NCBI RefSeq assembly: GCF_014203355.1
Contig: NZ_JACHIR010000001.1
Coordinates: forward strand, 5,086,038-5,150,037
Length of the DNA: 64,000 bases
DNA from: Kutzneria kofuensis
Lineage (GTDB): Bacteria; Actinomycetota; Actinomycetes; Mycobacteriales; Pseudonocardiaceae
Direction: 5' to 3'
In this document: positions 10,690 through 19,680 of the stretch, piece after piece
How the letters are laid out: the number at the start of each line of letters is the position of its first letter
How positions within the stretch are numbered: position 1 is the first letter of the stretch
The notes under the pieces: model-generated
The model's database searches: none
What the model was told of the DNA's origin: nothing
Seen by the model: only the letters and a program-made list of their open reading frames with translations
Translations under genes and position numbers: made by a program

Positions 10690-12087
10690 ATGCCGGACCG
10701 TCTCTCGGCGCTGGACGCGTCGTTCCTGTACCTGGAAGACCAGACGACCCCGATGCACGTCGGCGGGATCGCGGTCTTCCGCAAGCCCCGGACCGGCTTC
10801 GACTACGACGGCCTGGTCGCGCTGATCGAGCAGCGCCTGTCGTTGGTCCCCCGCTACCGGCAGAAGGTGGTCCAGGTGCCGGGCCGGCTGGCCCGCCCGG
10901 TCTGGGCCGACGACCCCGACTTCGACGTCACGTACCACGTGCGCCGCTCCGCGCTGCCCAAGCCGGGCAGCGACGAGCAGCTCAACGACCTGGCGGCGCG
11001 GCTGATGTCCCGGCCGCTGGACCACAGCCGCCCGCTGTGGGAGACGTACCTGGTCGAGGGCCTGGAGCGGAACCGGATCGCGGTGATCACCAAGACCCAC
11101 CACGCGATGGTCGACGGCATCGGCGCGGTCGAGCTGGGCCAGGTGATCCTGGACGTGTCGCCGACGCCGCGGCCGCCGGCGGAGAGCCTGTGGATGCCGC
11201 AGCCCGCGCCGGGCATCACGCAGCTCGTCTTCGACGCCGTCGCCGAGATGGTGCAGCGGCCCGGCGAGCTGGTGGAGAACGCCCGCTCGGCGGCGCTGGA
11301 CGCGGCGGCCACGGTGCAGAAGGTCGCTGAGGCGGTCACGGGCATCGTGTCGGCGGCGAAGGCCGCCGCCCGCCCGGCGCCGGGCAGCCCGCTGAACGTC
11401 CGGATCTCACACCAGCGCCGCTTCGCCACGGCGCGCACCAAGCTGGACGACTTCCGGGCCGTCCGCAAGGCGCACGGCGGCACGGTCAACGACGCGGTGC
11501 TGGCGACGGTGTCGGGTGCCCTCAGGAATTGGCTGCTGTCGCGCGGCGAGGCCGTCAACTCGTACGCGACGATCCGCGCGCTGGTGCCGCTGTCGGTGCG
11601 CGACACCGAGTCGGAGAACGGCGTCGGCAGCAAGGTGCAGGCGTACCTGGTCGACCTGCCGGTGGGTGAGTCGAACCCGGTGGTGCGGCTGCACCACATC
11701 AGCCACGCCATGCGCGCGCACAAGGAGTCCGGTCAGTCGGTGGCCGCGGACACGCTGGTCCGGGTCGGCGGCATCACGCCGCCGACGCTGCACGCGTTAG
11801 GCGCGCGGGCGGCGAGCTCGTTCTCCCGCCGCATCTTCAACGTGGTGGTGACGAACGTGCCGGGCCCGCAGGTCCCGCTGTACGCGGCCGGTGCGAAGAT
11901 GATCGAGATGTTCCCGATCGTCCCGCTGGCCAAGAACCAGGCGCTGTCCATCGGGGTCACCTCCTACGACGGGGGTGTCTACTTCGGACTGAACGCGGAC
12001 CGGGACGCGATGTCCGATGTGGACGTCGTGGCCGGGATGGTCGAGGAGTCGTTGGAAGAACTCGTGGGAACGGTGGCCACGTCATGA
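10690..12087 (+). CDS. Wax ester synthase / diacylglycerol acyltransferase (WS/DGAT family)
   Basis: A 465-residue acyl-CoA:alcohol/diacylglycerol O-acyltransferase family protein; members make triacylglycerol or wax ester storage lipid at the membrane. The catalytic motif HHxxxDG is present as THHAMVDG (about residue 138). The start PDRLSALDASFLYLEDQTTPMHVGG is typical, and the C-terminal part has the family motif NVVVTNVPGPQVPLYAAGA. ATG 10690 is the conserved start. Its stop overlaps the next gene's ATG by 4 bp. It lies divergent from the TrmH gene across a 46-bp gap. Confidence 0.92.
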   Translation: MPDRLSALDASFLYLEDQTTPMHVGGIAVFRKPRTGFDYDGLVALIEQRLSLVPRYRQKVVQVPGRLARPVWADDPDFDVTYHVRRSALPKPGSDEQLNDLAARLMSRPLDHSRPLWETYLVEGLERNRIAVITKTHHAMVDGIGAVELGQVILDVSPTPRPPAESLWMPQPAPGITQLVFDAVAEMVQRPGELVENARSAALDAAATVQKVAEAVTGIVSAAKAAARPAPGSPLNVRISHQRRFATARTKLDDFRAVRKAHGGTVNDAVLATVSGALRNWLLSRGEAVNSYATIRALVPLSVRDTESENGVGSKVQAYLVDLPVGESNPVVRLHHISHAMRAHKESGQSVAADTLVRVGGITPPTLHALGARAASSFSRRIFNVVVTNVPGPQVPLYAAGAKMIEMFPIVPLAKNQALSIGVTSYDGGVYFGLNADRDAMSDVDVVAGMVEESLEELVGTVATS

Positions 12088-12587
12088 GGGTGTTCCTGCC
12101 CGCCACGCTCGGCATGCTGCACCAGCTGGTGTCCGACGAGGAGTTCCGGCCGGTCGGCGGCACCGCCTTCGCGCTGACCCCGGCGCTGCGCGAGTCCTAC
12201 GCCTCGGGCGACACCGAGGACATGGAGTACATCGCGATGCTGGACGCGGCCCGCGCCTCGCTGCGGCTGCTGGCCGCGGAGCTGTCGGAGAACCCGGAGG
12301 CGCTGCCCCGGCGCGCGGTGATCGCCGCGGACGTCGACGACGTGAAGCTGCGGCCGGATCTGGACTACTCGGTGGTCAAAGTGCCCGGCACGGTGTCGAT
12401 GAAGGCGATCGCCTCCGTGCACGTGGACACCTCGGAGGCCGAGCCCGCCGTGCGGGCCGCGTCGGCGGTGGTGGACGCAGCCGATCTCGGCGACCCGGAC
12501 GCGGAGTTCACCGTCGGCAGCGCCGAGGACCATGCCCTTGCCTGGTACGCGCCACAGGAGTTGCCATTCCTGCTGGAGCTGATGTGA
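12084..12587 (+). CDS. DUF6912 family protein
   Basis: A 167-residue protein that begins MRVFLPATLGMLHQLV and ends with an acidic, hydrophobic C-terminus. It resembles a conserved actinobacterial family of unknown function (DUF6912). No signal peptide, membrane segment or catalytic motif is apparent. The ATG overlaps the stop of the acyltransferase by 4 bp, which implies translational coupling and possibly a linked role. The family assignment is from memory of the pattern and should be checked by profile search. Confidence 0.7.
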   Translation: MRVFLPATLGMLHQLVSDEEFRPVGGTAFALTPALRESYASGDTEDMEYIAMLDAARASLRLLAAELSENPEALPRRAVIAADVDDVKLRPDLDYSVVKVPGTVSMKAIASVHVDTSEAEPAVRAASAVVDAADLGDPDAEFTVGSAEDHALAWYAPQELPFLLELM

Positions 12588-12594
12588 TGGGGGC

Positions 12595-14223
12595 ATGGAC
12601 GCGGTCACCTCGGTACCTCAGCCGTACAACGAGCCGGTTCGCTCCTACGCCCCCGGCAGCGCCGAACGCGAGTCGCTGCAGCGACGCATCGCGGACCTGG
12701 AAGGCGCCAAGCACGAACTGACCATGACGATCGGGGGCCGCCGGCGGATGGCCGGCGGCGAGCCGATCGACGTGGTGCAGCCGCACGATCACGCCCACGT
12801 GCTGGGCGTGTCGGCGCAGGCGAACAAGGACGACGTCGCCGACGCGGTGCAGGCGGCCAAGGACGCCGCGCCGGCCTGGCGCGAGCTGCCGTTCGACGAG
12901 CGTGCGGCGGTGCTGCTGCGCGCCGCCGACCTGCTCGCCGGGCCGTGGCGGGACACGCTCAACGCGGCGACGATCCTCGGCCAGTCGAAGTCCGTGCAGC
13001 AGGCGGAGATCGACTCGGCCTGCGAGCTGATCGACTTCTTGCGGTTCAACGCGTACTTCGCGCGGCAGCTGATCGCCGAACAGCCGCAGTCCAGCCCCGG
13101 TGTCTGGAACCGGTTCGACCACCGGCCGCTGGACGGTTTCGTCGTCGCGATCACGCCGTTCAACTTCACCGCCATCGCCGGGAACCTGCCGCTGTCGCCG
13201 GCGCTGATGGGCAACACGGTGGTGTGGAAGCCGTCGCCGACGCAGCAGCTGGCGGCGCACTTCACCATGCAGCTGCTGGAAGCGGCCGGCCTGCCGCCGG
13301 GGGTGGTCAACATGGTCACCGGCGACGGCGCCGCCGTCAGCGAGGTCGCGTTGGCCGACCGGGACTTCGCCGGGCTGCACTTCACCGGCTCCACCGCGAC
13401 GTTCAAGCGGCTGTGGCGGACCATGGCCGACAACCTCGACCACTACTGGTCGTACCCGCGGATCGTCGGCGAGACCGGCGGCAAGGACTTCGTCGTCGCG
13501 CACCCGTCCGCCGAGCCGGATGCGCTGGTGACGGCGCTGGTCCGGGGTGCGTTCGAGTACCAGGGTCAGAAGTGCTCGGCGGCGTCACGCGCCTACATCG
13601 CCCGGTCGCTGTGGGACGGCGGCGTGCGCGACCAGCTCGCCGACGTGACGCGGAGCCTCAGCTTCGGCGACGTCACCGACTTCTCGCACTTCGGCGGGGC
13701 CGTCATCGACTCGCGGGCGTTCGGCAAGCACAGCGAATTGTTCGAACGGGTGCGCAACGAGCGGCTCGTCGACATCCTCGTCGGCGGCGTGGCCGACGAC
13801 CGCGTCGGCTACTTCGTGCAGCCGACCGTGCTGGTCGGTGAGGACCCGCGGCACGACGTGTTCACCACCGAGTTCTTCGGGCCGATCCTGTCCGTGCACG
13901 TCTACGAGGACAGCCACTACGCCTCGATCCTCGACGTGGTGGACACCTCCACCCCGTACGCGCTGACCGGCGCGGTGTTCGCCACCGACCGCGCCGCCAT
14001 CGAGCAGGCGCACCGGGCGCTGCGGTTCTCCGCCGGCAACTTCTACGTCAACGACAAGCCGACGGGCGCCGTGGTCGGGCAGCAGCCGTTCGGCGGCAGC
14101 CGGTCCTCGGGCACCAACGACAAGGCCGGGTCGATCCTGAACCTGATCCGATGGACGAGTCCCCGCTCGGTCAAGGAGACGCTCGTGCCCCCGACGAACC
14201 ACACCTACCCGCACATGGCGTGA
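12595..14223 (+). CDS. pruA: L-glutamate gamma-semialdehyde (1-pyrroline-5-carboxylate) dehydrogenase
   Basis: A 542-residue aldehyde dehydrogenase of the P5CDH type, oxidising glutamate semialdehyde to glutamate with NAD+ in proline catabolism. Family features: ITPFNFTAIAGNLP (cofactor binding), FTGSTATFKRLW, ETGGKDFVVAHPSAE, and the catalytic cysteine in FEYQGQKCSAASRAY. The C-terminus has QQPFGGSRSSGTNDKAG. The start ATG 12595 is seven bases after the DUF6912 stop. No proline dehydrogenase gene is in the window, so its partner must lie elsewhere. Confidence 0.95.
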   Translation: MDAVTSVPQPYNEPVRSYAPGSAERESLQRRIADLEGAKHELTMTIGGRRRMAGGEPIDVVQPHDHAHVLGVSAQANKDDVADAVQAAKDAAPAWRELPFDERAAVLLRAADLLAGPWRDTLNAATILGQSKSVQQAEIDSACELIDFLRFNAYFARQLIAEQPQSSPGVWNRFDHRPLDGFVVAITPFNFTAIAGNLPLSPALMGNTVVWKPSPTQQLAAHFTMQLLEAAGLPPGVVNMVTGDGAAVSEVALADRDFAGLHFTGSTATFKRLWRTMADNLDHYWSYPRIVGETGGKDFVVAHPSAEPDALVTALVRGAFEYQGQKCSAASRAYIARSLWDGGVRDQLADVTRSLSFGDVTDFSHFGGAVIDSRAFGKHSELFERVRNERLVDILVGGVADDRVGYFVQPTVLVGEDPRHDVFTTEFFGPILSVHVYEDSHYASILDVVDTSTPYALTGAVFATDRAAIEQAHRALRFSAGNFYVNDKPTGAVVGQQPFGGSRSSGTNDKAGSILNLIRWTSPRSVKETLVPPTNHTYPHMA

Positions 14224-14237
14224 AACGTCAAGTCCGG

Positions 14238-14294
14238 AAGTTCGGAACGGACCATTCCTCAACTCCGAGTTGAGGAATGGTCCGTTCCGAACTT
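14238..14294. repeat. 57-bp near-perfect palindrome between convergent genes
   Basis: Two perfect 28-base arms (14238-14265 and 14267-14294) flank a single base. It begins 15 bases after the pruA stop and ends 10 bases before the stop of the convergent lipoprotein gene. RNA from either strand would fold into a very long hairpin. There is no T-tract, so it is either a bidirectional terminator of the hairpin-only kind or an intergenic palindromic element. Confidence 0.85.
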
Positions 14295-14304
14295 GGGAAG
14301 GGGG

Positions 14305-15135
14305 TCAGCCGCCCGCTGGCGGGGGTGAGAGTTGGCTGTCGGGGGGTACCGGGACGTCGACCGGTTGGCCCCAGGCGGTGTAGGTGCGGCTGACGGTCAG
14401 CGTGCCTTTCGTGGCGGGCACGTCGAGCTTGGACTCGGACCGCAGCGGCACGTTGCCGTTGCCGACCCACAGCTCGTCGACCATGGCGCCGAGCTTGGCC
14501 TCCAGCAGCGTCGTGTCCTTCAACGGCCCGTCGGGCAGGGACTTGGCCACGGCCGTCAGGTCCGTCTTCAAGGCGTAGTGCCGCGCCGGCGTCAGCCCGA
14601 CCGGCTGCAGGTCGGAGCCGACGATGGTGGTGGTCGCGGGATCCAGCGGCATCGCCAGCGGAGACAGCGTCGCCTGCTTCAACGACGCGAACAGCGGCGC
14701 GAACTCCTGGGAGAACGCGTCCGTGCCGTTCTCGGTGGCCCGCACCCACGGCTTGTCGGCCGGCAGCTTCTGGTCGGCGGGCGGCCGCACGTAGACGGCG
14801 CTCGGCGTCAGCACGAACGACAGCGTGGTGGTGTCCGGGGACTTCACGGTCATCGTCGCCGTCATCCACAGACCCTGGTCGTCGCGGCGGAACGCGCCGG
14901 TCACCGAGGTGACGGTGTGCGCGTCGAGCAGTTCGGTCGTGGAGTCGACCGTGAACTTCGCGGAACCGCTGCCGGTCAGCTTCGCGGTCACGGCTTTGGA
15001 CAGGTCTGCCAGCGTGGCTTGCGCGGGTGGGACAACCGTTGGATCGGACGAGCCGGTACCGGCGACGCTCGACGTGCACGCTGCGAGTCCGAGCACCGCG
15101 ACCGCGGCGACGGCAGCCCTGGCGACCACGCTCAC
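14305..15135 (-). CDS. Secreted lipoprotein, possibly LppX/LprAFG-like
   Basis: A 276-residue lipoprotein. The N-terminus SVVARAAVAAVAVLGLAAC ends in the lipobox cysteine, followed by a short Ser/Thr-rich linker. The mature part (sequences such as TGSGSAKFTVDS and LWMTATMTVKSPD) looks like the antiparallel beta-sheet fold of the LolA/LppX type that carries lipids, but this is inferred from composition and layout only. GTG 15135 overlaps the stop of the upstream methyltransferase gene by 4 bp, so it is the last gene of the aroA operon. Confidence 0.75.
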   Translation of the reverse strand: MSVVARAAVAAVAVLGLAACTSSVAGTGSSDPTVVPPAQATLADLSKAVTAKLTGSGSAKFTVDSTTELLDAHTVTSVTGAFRRDDQGLWMTATMTVKSPDTTTLSFVLTPSAVYVRPPADQKLPADKPWVRATENGTDAFSQEFAPLFASLKQATLSPLAMPLDPATTTIVGSDLQPVGLTPARHYALKTDLTAVAKSLPDGPLKDTTLLEAKLGAMVDELWVGNGNVPLRSESKLDVPATKGTLTVSRTYTAWGQPVDVPVPPDSQLSPPPAGG

Positions 15136-15938
15136 TTCTGAACCACGTAGACCAGTTCGTTGCCGAACTCGAGTTCCTCGACCTGCCACGGCCGGCCCTC
15201 GGCGTGCGCCGTGAAGCCGTTGGAGTACGTCCGGTACATGCCCTTGGACCGCTGCCCGAGCGACTTCGTCGGGAAGCTGACTACGACCACCGGCGAGTTG
15301 ATGGCGTCGATCAGGCTCCAGCCCAGCTGCTTCTGCTGCGTCTCGATGCACGGCACGGCCTTGAGCAGCAGCGTCACGTCGGCGGGCTGGGGATCGGGGC
15401 CGGTCAGCAGGTCGTGCACGGCGACCTCGTGCGACACGCCCAGCACGGACAGCGCCTCGTCCAGGAACGCCATCAGCCGGCTGTCGATGTCCGACGCGCG
15501 GTACAGCACGTCCTCGCCGACCGGCATCCACTCCACGGTCAGCGGGTTCATGCCGCACGCGAGGTCGGCGATCACCCGCGGCGGAGCCGGCAGCCGCTCG
15601 AAGATGGCCCCGTAGAACTCCTCCAGGATGGGCAGGCGCTCCTTGGTGGACGCGTGCGAGGACATCGTCCGCGACAGGGCGTCCCGGACCTGGTCGCGGT
15701 CCTGGGCGTCGCGCAGCAGGCCGAGCATCTTGTCGTACCGGGGCGTGCTCGGCAGGTACGCGCCGAAGATCTCGTGCAGCCCGCGTTTGGTGCGCTTCAC
15801 GGCGTCGTTGACGTCGCCGCGCGCCGCGGCCAGCGAGGCCGTGGCGATGCGGCGCACGGTGTCGTCGGCGACGCTTTGGTAGCGGGAACTGTCCCGCACG
15901 GCCACCAGCACCTTCGCCAGCTTCTCGTCTTCCACCAC
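15132..15938 (-). CDS. Rmt-family 16S rRNA (guanine-1405-N7)-methyltransferase
   Basis: A 268-residue protein that closely resembles the aminoglycoside-resistance methyltransferases of producer actinomycetes (Sgm, GrmA, FmrO) and the related ArmA/Rmt enzymes. These methylate G1405 of 16S rRNA in the 30S subunit and block 4,6-linked aminoglycosides. Visible family motifs: ARGDVNDAVKRTKRGLHEIFGA (the N-terminal rRNA-binding region; residues about 40-60), the SAM loop DLACGMNPL (125-133), ASDIDSRLMAFLDEAL, LLLKAVPCIETQQ, SFPTKSLGQRSKGM (221-234) and the C-terminus FGNELVYVVQK. GTG 15938 overlaps the rsgA stop by one base (TAGTG). No aminoglycoside biosynthesis gene is seen in the window. Confidence 0.93.
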   Translation of the reverse strand: MVEDEKLAKVLVAVRDSSRYQSVADDTVRRIATASLAAARGDVNDAVKRTKRGLHEIFGAYLPSTPRYDKMLGLLRDAQDRDQVRDALSRTMSSHASTKERLPILEEFYGAIFERLPAPPRVIADLACGMNPLTVEWMPVGEDVLYRASDIDSRLMAFLDEALSVLGVSHEVAVHDLLTGPDPQPADVTLLLKAVPCIETQQKQLGWSLIDAINSPVVVVSFPTKSLGQRSKGMYRTYSNGFTAHAEGRPWQVEELEFGNELVYVVQK

Positions 15939-16945
15939 TACTCCTCGGCCAGCCCCGCCCGCGAGGCCAGCAGCCTACGCAGCGAGCGCAGCCTGCCCTC
16001 GGTCGCCAGCCCCTCGGCGACCACCGTGTCCAGCATGCAGTCCGGATCCTCGGGTGGCCCGAGGTGCCCGCAGCCGGACGGGCACTCCTCGGCGGCCTCG
16101 GCCATGCCGGGGAACGCCGCCACGATGTCGTCCGGCGTGATGTGCGCCAGGCCGAACGACCGGATGCCGGGGGTGTCCACCACCCAGCCGCCGGCCGGCA
16201 GCGGGAACGCCACCGCCGAGGTCGAGGTGTGCCGGCCCTTGCCGATGCCGCTGACCTCGCCGGTGGCCCGCTCCGCCGCCGGCACGAGCTTGTTCACCAG
16301 CGTGGACTTGCCGACGCCGGAGTGGCCGATCAGCGCGGACACCCGACCGTCAAGACGTTCGGCGAGGGTGTTGGGTTCGCGGTCCGATCGGGTGACGACC
16401 ACCGGCAGGTCCAGCTCGGCGTACACGGCCAGGATCTCGTCCGGCGGCGCGAGGTCGGACTTGGTCAGGCACAGCACCGGCGTCAGGCCGCCCGCGTACG
16501 CGGCGACCAGGCAGCGGTCGATGAAGCCGGTGCGCGGCGGCGGGTCGGCCAGCGCGGACACGATGATCAGCTGCTCGGCGTTGGCGACCACCACCCGCTC
16601 GTACGGGTCGGTGTCGTCGGCGGTGCGCCGCAGCACGCTGCTGCGGGCCTGGCGGCGCACGATCCGCGCGAGAGTGTCCGGCGCCCCGGACACGTCGCCG
16701 ACCAGGTCCACCTCGTCGCCGATGACGACCGAGGTGCGGCCCATCTCCCGGGCCCGCATGGCGATCACCTTGCGCTCCGGGTCGCCGTCCAGCGCGCACG
16801 TCCAGCGGCCGCGGTCGACGCCGACCACCATCGCCGTCTCGGCGTCGGCGTGGTCCGGCCGCTTCTTGCTGCGGGGGCGGGAGCCCTTGCCCGGCCGGAC
16901 CTTGACGTCGGACTCGTCGAGCCGACGCCAGTCGCCGCGGCTCAC
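15938..16945 (-). CDS. rsgA: Ribosome small subunit-dependent GTPase A
   Basis: A 335-residue circularly permuted GTPase that assists late 30S maturation. The permuted order is seen: N-terminal OB-fold, then G4 (CLTKSDL), G1/P-loop (GHSGVGKST) and G3 (DTPG), and a C-terminal zinc site (C, then CPSGCGH and C). GTG 16945 overlaps the aroA stop by 4 bp; the frame is open further upstream within aroA but that is a shadow. The aroA-rsgA pair is conserved in actinobacteria (Rv3227-Rv3228). Confidence 0.95.
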   Translation of the reverse strand: MSRGDWRRLDESDVKVRPGKGSRPRSKKRPDHADAETAMVVGVDRGRWTCALDGDPERKVIAMRAREMGRTSVVIGDEVDLVGDVSGAPDTLARIVRRQARSSVLRRTADDTDPYERVVVANAEQLIIVSALADPPPRTGFIDRCLVAAYAGGLTPVLCLTKSDLAPPDEILAVYAELDLPVVVTRSDREPNTLAERLDGRVSALIGHSGVGKSTLVNKLVPAAERATGEVSGIGKGRHTSTSAVAFPLPAGGWVVDTPGIRSFGLAHITPDDIVAAFPGMAEAAEECPSGCGHLGPPEDPDCMLDTVVAEGLATEGRLRSLRRLLASRAGLAEE

Positions 16946-18216
16946 ACCCGCTCCGCCAGCTGGAGCATGGCCGCCCACATGCCGGGGAAGTCCGGGATGG
17001 TCTTGGTGGTGGTGTTGATGTCGTCGACCGAGACGCCGGGCACCTTCAGGCCGATGATCGCGCCGGCGGTGGCCATCCGGTGGTCGGCGTAGGCGTGCCA
17101 GAGGCCGCCGGTCGGCTGCGACGGCCGGATGATCAGGCCGTCGTCGGTCTCGTCGGCGTCGCCGCCGATGCCGCGGATCTCCGTGGTCAGCGCGGCGAGG
17201 CGGTCCGTCTCGTGGCCGCGGATGTGCGCGACGCCGCTGATGTGCGTGGGGCTGTCGGCCAGCACGGCCATGGCCGCGACGGTCGGCGTCAGCTCCGAGA
17301 AGTCGTGCAGGTCGATCTCGATGCCGTTGAGGCGCTCCGGGCCCTTGACGGTCAGGCCGTTGTCCGACAGCGACACGTCGCAACCCATCTGCGCCAGGAT
17401 GTCGCGCATGGCGTCGCCGGGCTGCGTGGTGGCCAGCGGCCAGTCCGGGATGGTGATCGCGCCGCCCGTGACGGCCCCGGCGGCGAGGAAGGCGGCCGCG
17501 TTGGACAGGTCAGGCTCGATCCGCCAGTCCCTGGCCGCGATGGCTCCCGGCGCGACCCGCCACCGGTTCGGCTCGCTGTCGTCCACCTCGACGCCGACCG
17601 CCCGCAGCATCTCGATGGTCATCTCGATGTGCGGCAGCGACGGCACCGGCTTGCCGTCGTGCAGCACGGTGACGCCCTGCTCGTAGCGGGCGCCGGACAG
17701 CAGCAGCGCCGAGACGAACTGCGAGGAGCCGGACGCGTCGATGGTGACGCTGCCGCCGCGCACCGAGCCCGTGCCGTGCAGCGTGAACGGCAGCGAGTCG
17801 CCGTCGATCGACGCCCCGAGCGAGCGCAGCGCGTCCAGCACGGTGTTCATCGGGCGGACGCGGGCCTGCTCGTCACCGTCGAAGCGGACGTCGCCGTCGG
17901 CCAGCGCCGCGGCCGGCGGCATGAAGCGCATGACGGTGCCGGCGAGGCCGCAGTCCAGGTCGGCGTCGCCGCGCAGCGGACCCGGCGTGACCTCCCACGA
18001 CCCCTGGTTCCCGTCGGCGATGCGCACGCCCAGCGAGCGCAGCGCCGCGGCCATCAGCTGGGTGTCCCGGCTGCGCAGCGGCAGGTGCACGGTGGAGGGG
18101 CCGTCGGCGAGGGCGGCGAGCAACAGGGCACGATTGGTGATCGACTTGGAACCGGGCACGGGCACGGTCGCGCGCACGGGCTCGGTGACGGACGGGGTGG
18201 GCCACGGCTGCGTCAT
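16942..18216 (-). CDS. aroA: 3-phosphoshikimate 1-carboxyvinyltransferase (EPSP synthase)
   Basis: A 424-residue enzyme of the shikimate pathway that joins shikimate-3-phosphate and PEP. The N-terminal substrate motif is [19 protein letters not shown]; the catalytic region includes [16 protein letters not shown] and the C-terminal [14 protein letters not shown]. It is the first gene of a four-gene minus-strand unit in which every junction overlaps by 1 to 4 bp (rsgA, Rmt methyltransferase, lipoprotein). It is divergent from the SRAP gene across an 84-bp gap, as in mycobacteria. Confidence 0.97.
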   Translation of the reverse strand: MTQPWPTPSVTEPVRATVPVPGSKSITNRALLLAALADGPSTVHLPLRSRDTQLMAAALRSLGVRIADGNQGSWEVTPGPLRGDADLDCGLAGTVMRFMPPAAALADGDVRFDGDEQARVRPMNTVLDALRSLGASIDGDSLPFTLHGTGSVRGGSVTIDASGSSQFVSALLLSGARYEQGVTVLHDGKPVPSLPHIEMTIEMLRAVGVEVDDSEPNRWRVAPGAIAARDWRIEPDLSNAAAFLAAGAVTGGAITIPDWPLATTQPGDAMRDILAQMGCDVSLSDNGLTVKGPERLNGIEIDLHDFSELTPTVAAMAVLADSPTHISGVAHIRGHETDRLAALTTEIRGIGGDADETDDGLIIRPSQPTGGLWHAYADHRMATAGAIIGLKVPGVSVDDINTTTKTIPDFPGMWAAMLQLAERV

Positions 18217-18300
18217 GGGGGTGATGATTCCCTACTCGGCCGCTCGTGTTCCCCCTTGGGGGCCGTGACGTGCGACGATGGAATTCGGAGGTGGTCAGGG

Positions 18301-19053
18301 GTGTGCGGCAGGTATGCCTCCGCGAAGGACCCGGCGCAGCTGGCCGTCGAGTTCGACGCGCTGGACGCGACCGGGACGGAGCGGCCCGGCGCGGACTACA
18401 ACGTCGCGCCGACCAAGCCCGTGCTGGCCATCGTGGCGCGCCATCCCCGTGACGAGGAGGGGCGGCCCGACCCGGACAGCGTCGAGCGCACCATCCGGGT
18501 GATGCGCTGGGGGCTGGTCCCGACCTGGTCCCAGGACCGGAACGTGGGCGTCAAGATGATCAACGCCCGCTCCGAGACGGCCGCCGTGAAGCCGGCCTAC
18601 CGGGACTCGATGGCCCGGCGGCGCTGCATCCTGCCGGCCGACGGCTGGTTCGAGTGGAAGCGCGACGGCGGCGCCAAGGAGCCGTACTACGTCACCAATC
18701 CGGATGATTCCAGCCTGGCCATGGCCGGGTTGTGGACGGCGTGGCGGGACCCCGACCAGCCCGAGTCGCCGTGGCTGGTGACGTGTGCCGTGTTGACCAC
18801 CGACGCGTTCGGGCCGTTGGCCGAGATCCACGAGCGGATGCCCCTCGTGCTGCCGCGGTCGTCGTTCGAGCAGTGGCTCGCCCCCGACAAGGGCAGCGAC
18901 GACGTGGCCGACCTGCTTCGGCCGTCGGAGGAGATCGTGTCGCGGTTCGAGCTGCGGCCCGTGTCGACCGCCGTGAACAGCATTCGCAACAACGGCCCCG
19001 AGTTGCTGGCTCGGGCCGAGCCCGAGCCCGTCGAGCTGGACCTGTTCTCGTGA
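18301..19053 (+). CDS. SOS response-associated peptidase (SRAP/HMCES family)
   Basis: A 250-residue protein that crosslinks to abasic sites in single-stranded DNA to protect them. The N-terminal MCGRYAS exposes the catalytic Cys2 after methionine removal. Other conserved features are NARSETAA, the region RRRCILPADGWFEWK and the histidine in EIHERMPLVLP. GTG 18301 is required to place Cys at position 2 and has GGAGG nine bases upstream. Its 3' end overlaps the next gene by 4 bp. Confidence 0.93.
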   Translation: MCGRYASAKDPAQLAVEFDALDATGTERPGADYNVAPTKPVLAIVARHPRDEEGRPDPDSVERTIRVMRWGLVPTWSQDRNVGVKMINARSETAAVKPAYRDSMARRRCILPADGWFEWKRDGGAKEPYYVTNPDDSSLAMAGLWTAWRDPDQPESPWLVTCAVLTTDAFGPLAEIHERMPLVLPRSSFEQWLAPDKGSDDVADLLRPSEEIVSRFELRPVSTAVNSIRNNGPELLARAEPEPVELDLFS

Positions 19054-19664
19054 CCAGGACCCAGGTCGAGACGCCCTTCGGCCCCGCCCGGGCCGAGTTG
19101 CACTGCGCCGCCGAGAGCCGGGCCGCGCTGCTGCTCGGGCACGGCGCCGGCGGTGGCATCGAGGCCCCCGACCTCGTCGCCGCCACTCGCGCCGCCACCG
19201 CCGCCGGCGTGCATGTGGCGTTGGTCGAGCAGCCCTACCGCGTCGCCGGCCGGCGCGCCCCCGCACCGGCCAAGCAACTCGACGCCGCTTGGCTCGCCGT
19301 CGTCGAGGACCTCGGGGAGCGGTGGTTCGAGGGGCTGCCCCTGGTGTTCGGCGGCCGTTCCAGCGGGGCCCGCGTCGCCTGCCGTACCAGCGCCGACGGA
19401 CAGGCGGTTGCCGTCCTGTGCCTGGCCTTTCCCGTGCATCCGCCGGGCAAGCCCGACAAGACCCGGATGCCCGAGCTCGACGGAGTCGAGGTGCCGACCC
19501 TCGTCGTGCAGGGCTCTCGGGACCCCTTCGGCATGCCGGAGCCGGCGCACCGCCGCGAGGTCGTCACGCTGACCGGCGACCATTCCCTGAAAGCCGACGT
19601 CAATGGCGTGACCAAGGCCGTGACCGAGTGGCTGAACCGGGTTCTCCACACCCTCGACGTCTGA
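19050..19664 (+). CDS. Alpha/beta hydrolase family protein (KANL3/Tex30-like)
   Basis: A 204-residue small alpha/beta hydrolase. The nucleophile elbow is GGRSSGA (Ser about residue 109); the acid and histidine are likely in VQGSRDPFG and GDHSLK. The oxyanion loop LLLGHGAGGG near the N-terminus is typical of the Tex30-like group. The substrate is unknown. The GTG start overlaps the SRAP stop by 4 bp, so the two are translationally coupled. Confidence 0.82.
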   Translation: MTRTQVETPFGPARAELHCAAESRAALLLGHGAGGGIEAPDLVAATRAATAAGVHVALVEQPYRVAGRRAPAPAKQLDAAWLAVVEDLGERWFEGLPLVFGGRSSGARVACRTSADGQAVAVLCLAFPVHPPGKPDKTRMPELDGVEVPTLVVQGSRDPFGMPEPAHRREVVTLTGDHSLKADVNGVTKAVTEWLNRVLHTLDV

Positions 19665-19680
19665 GGAGAATTCGGGAGCT

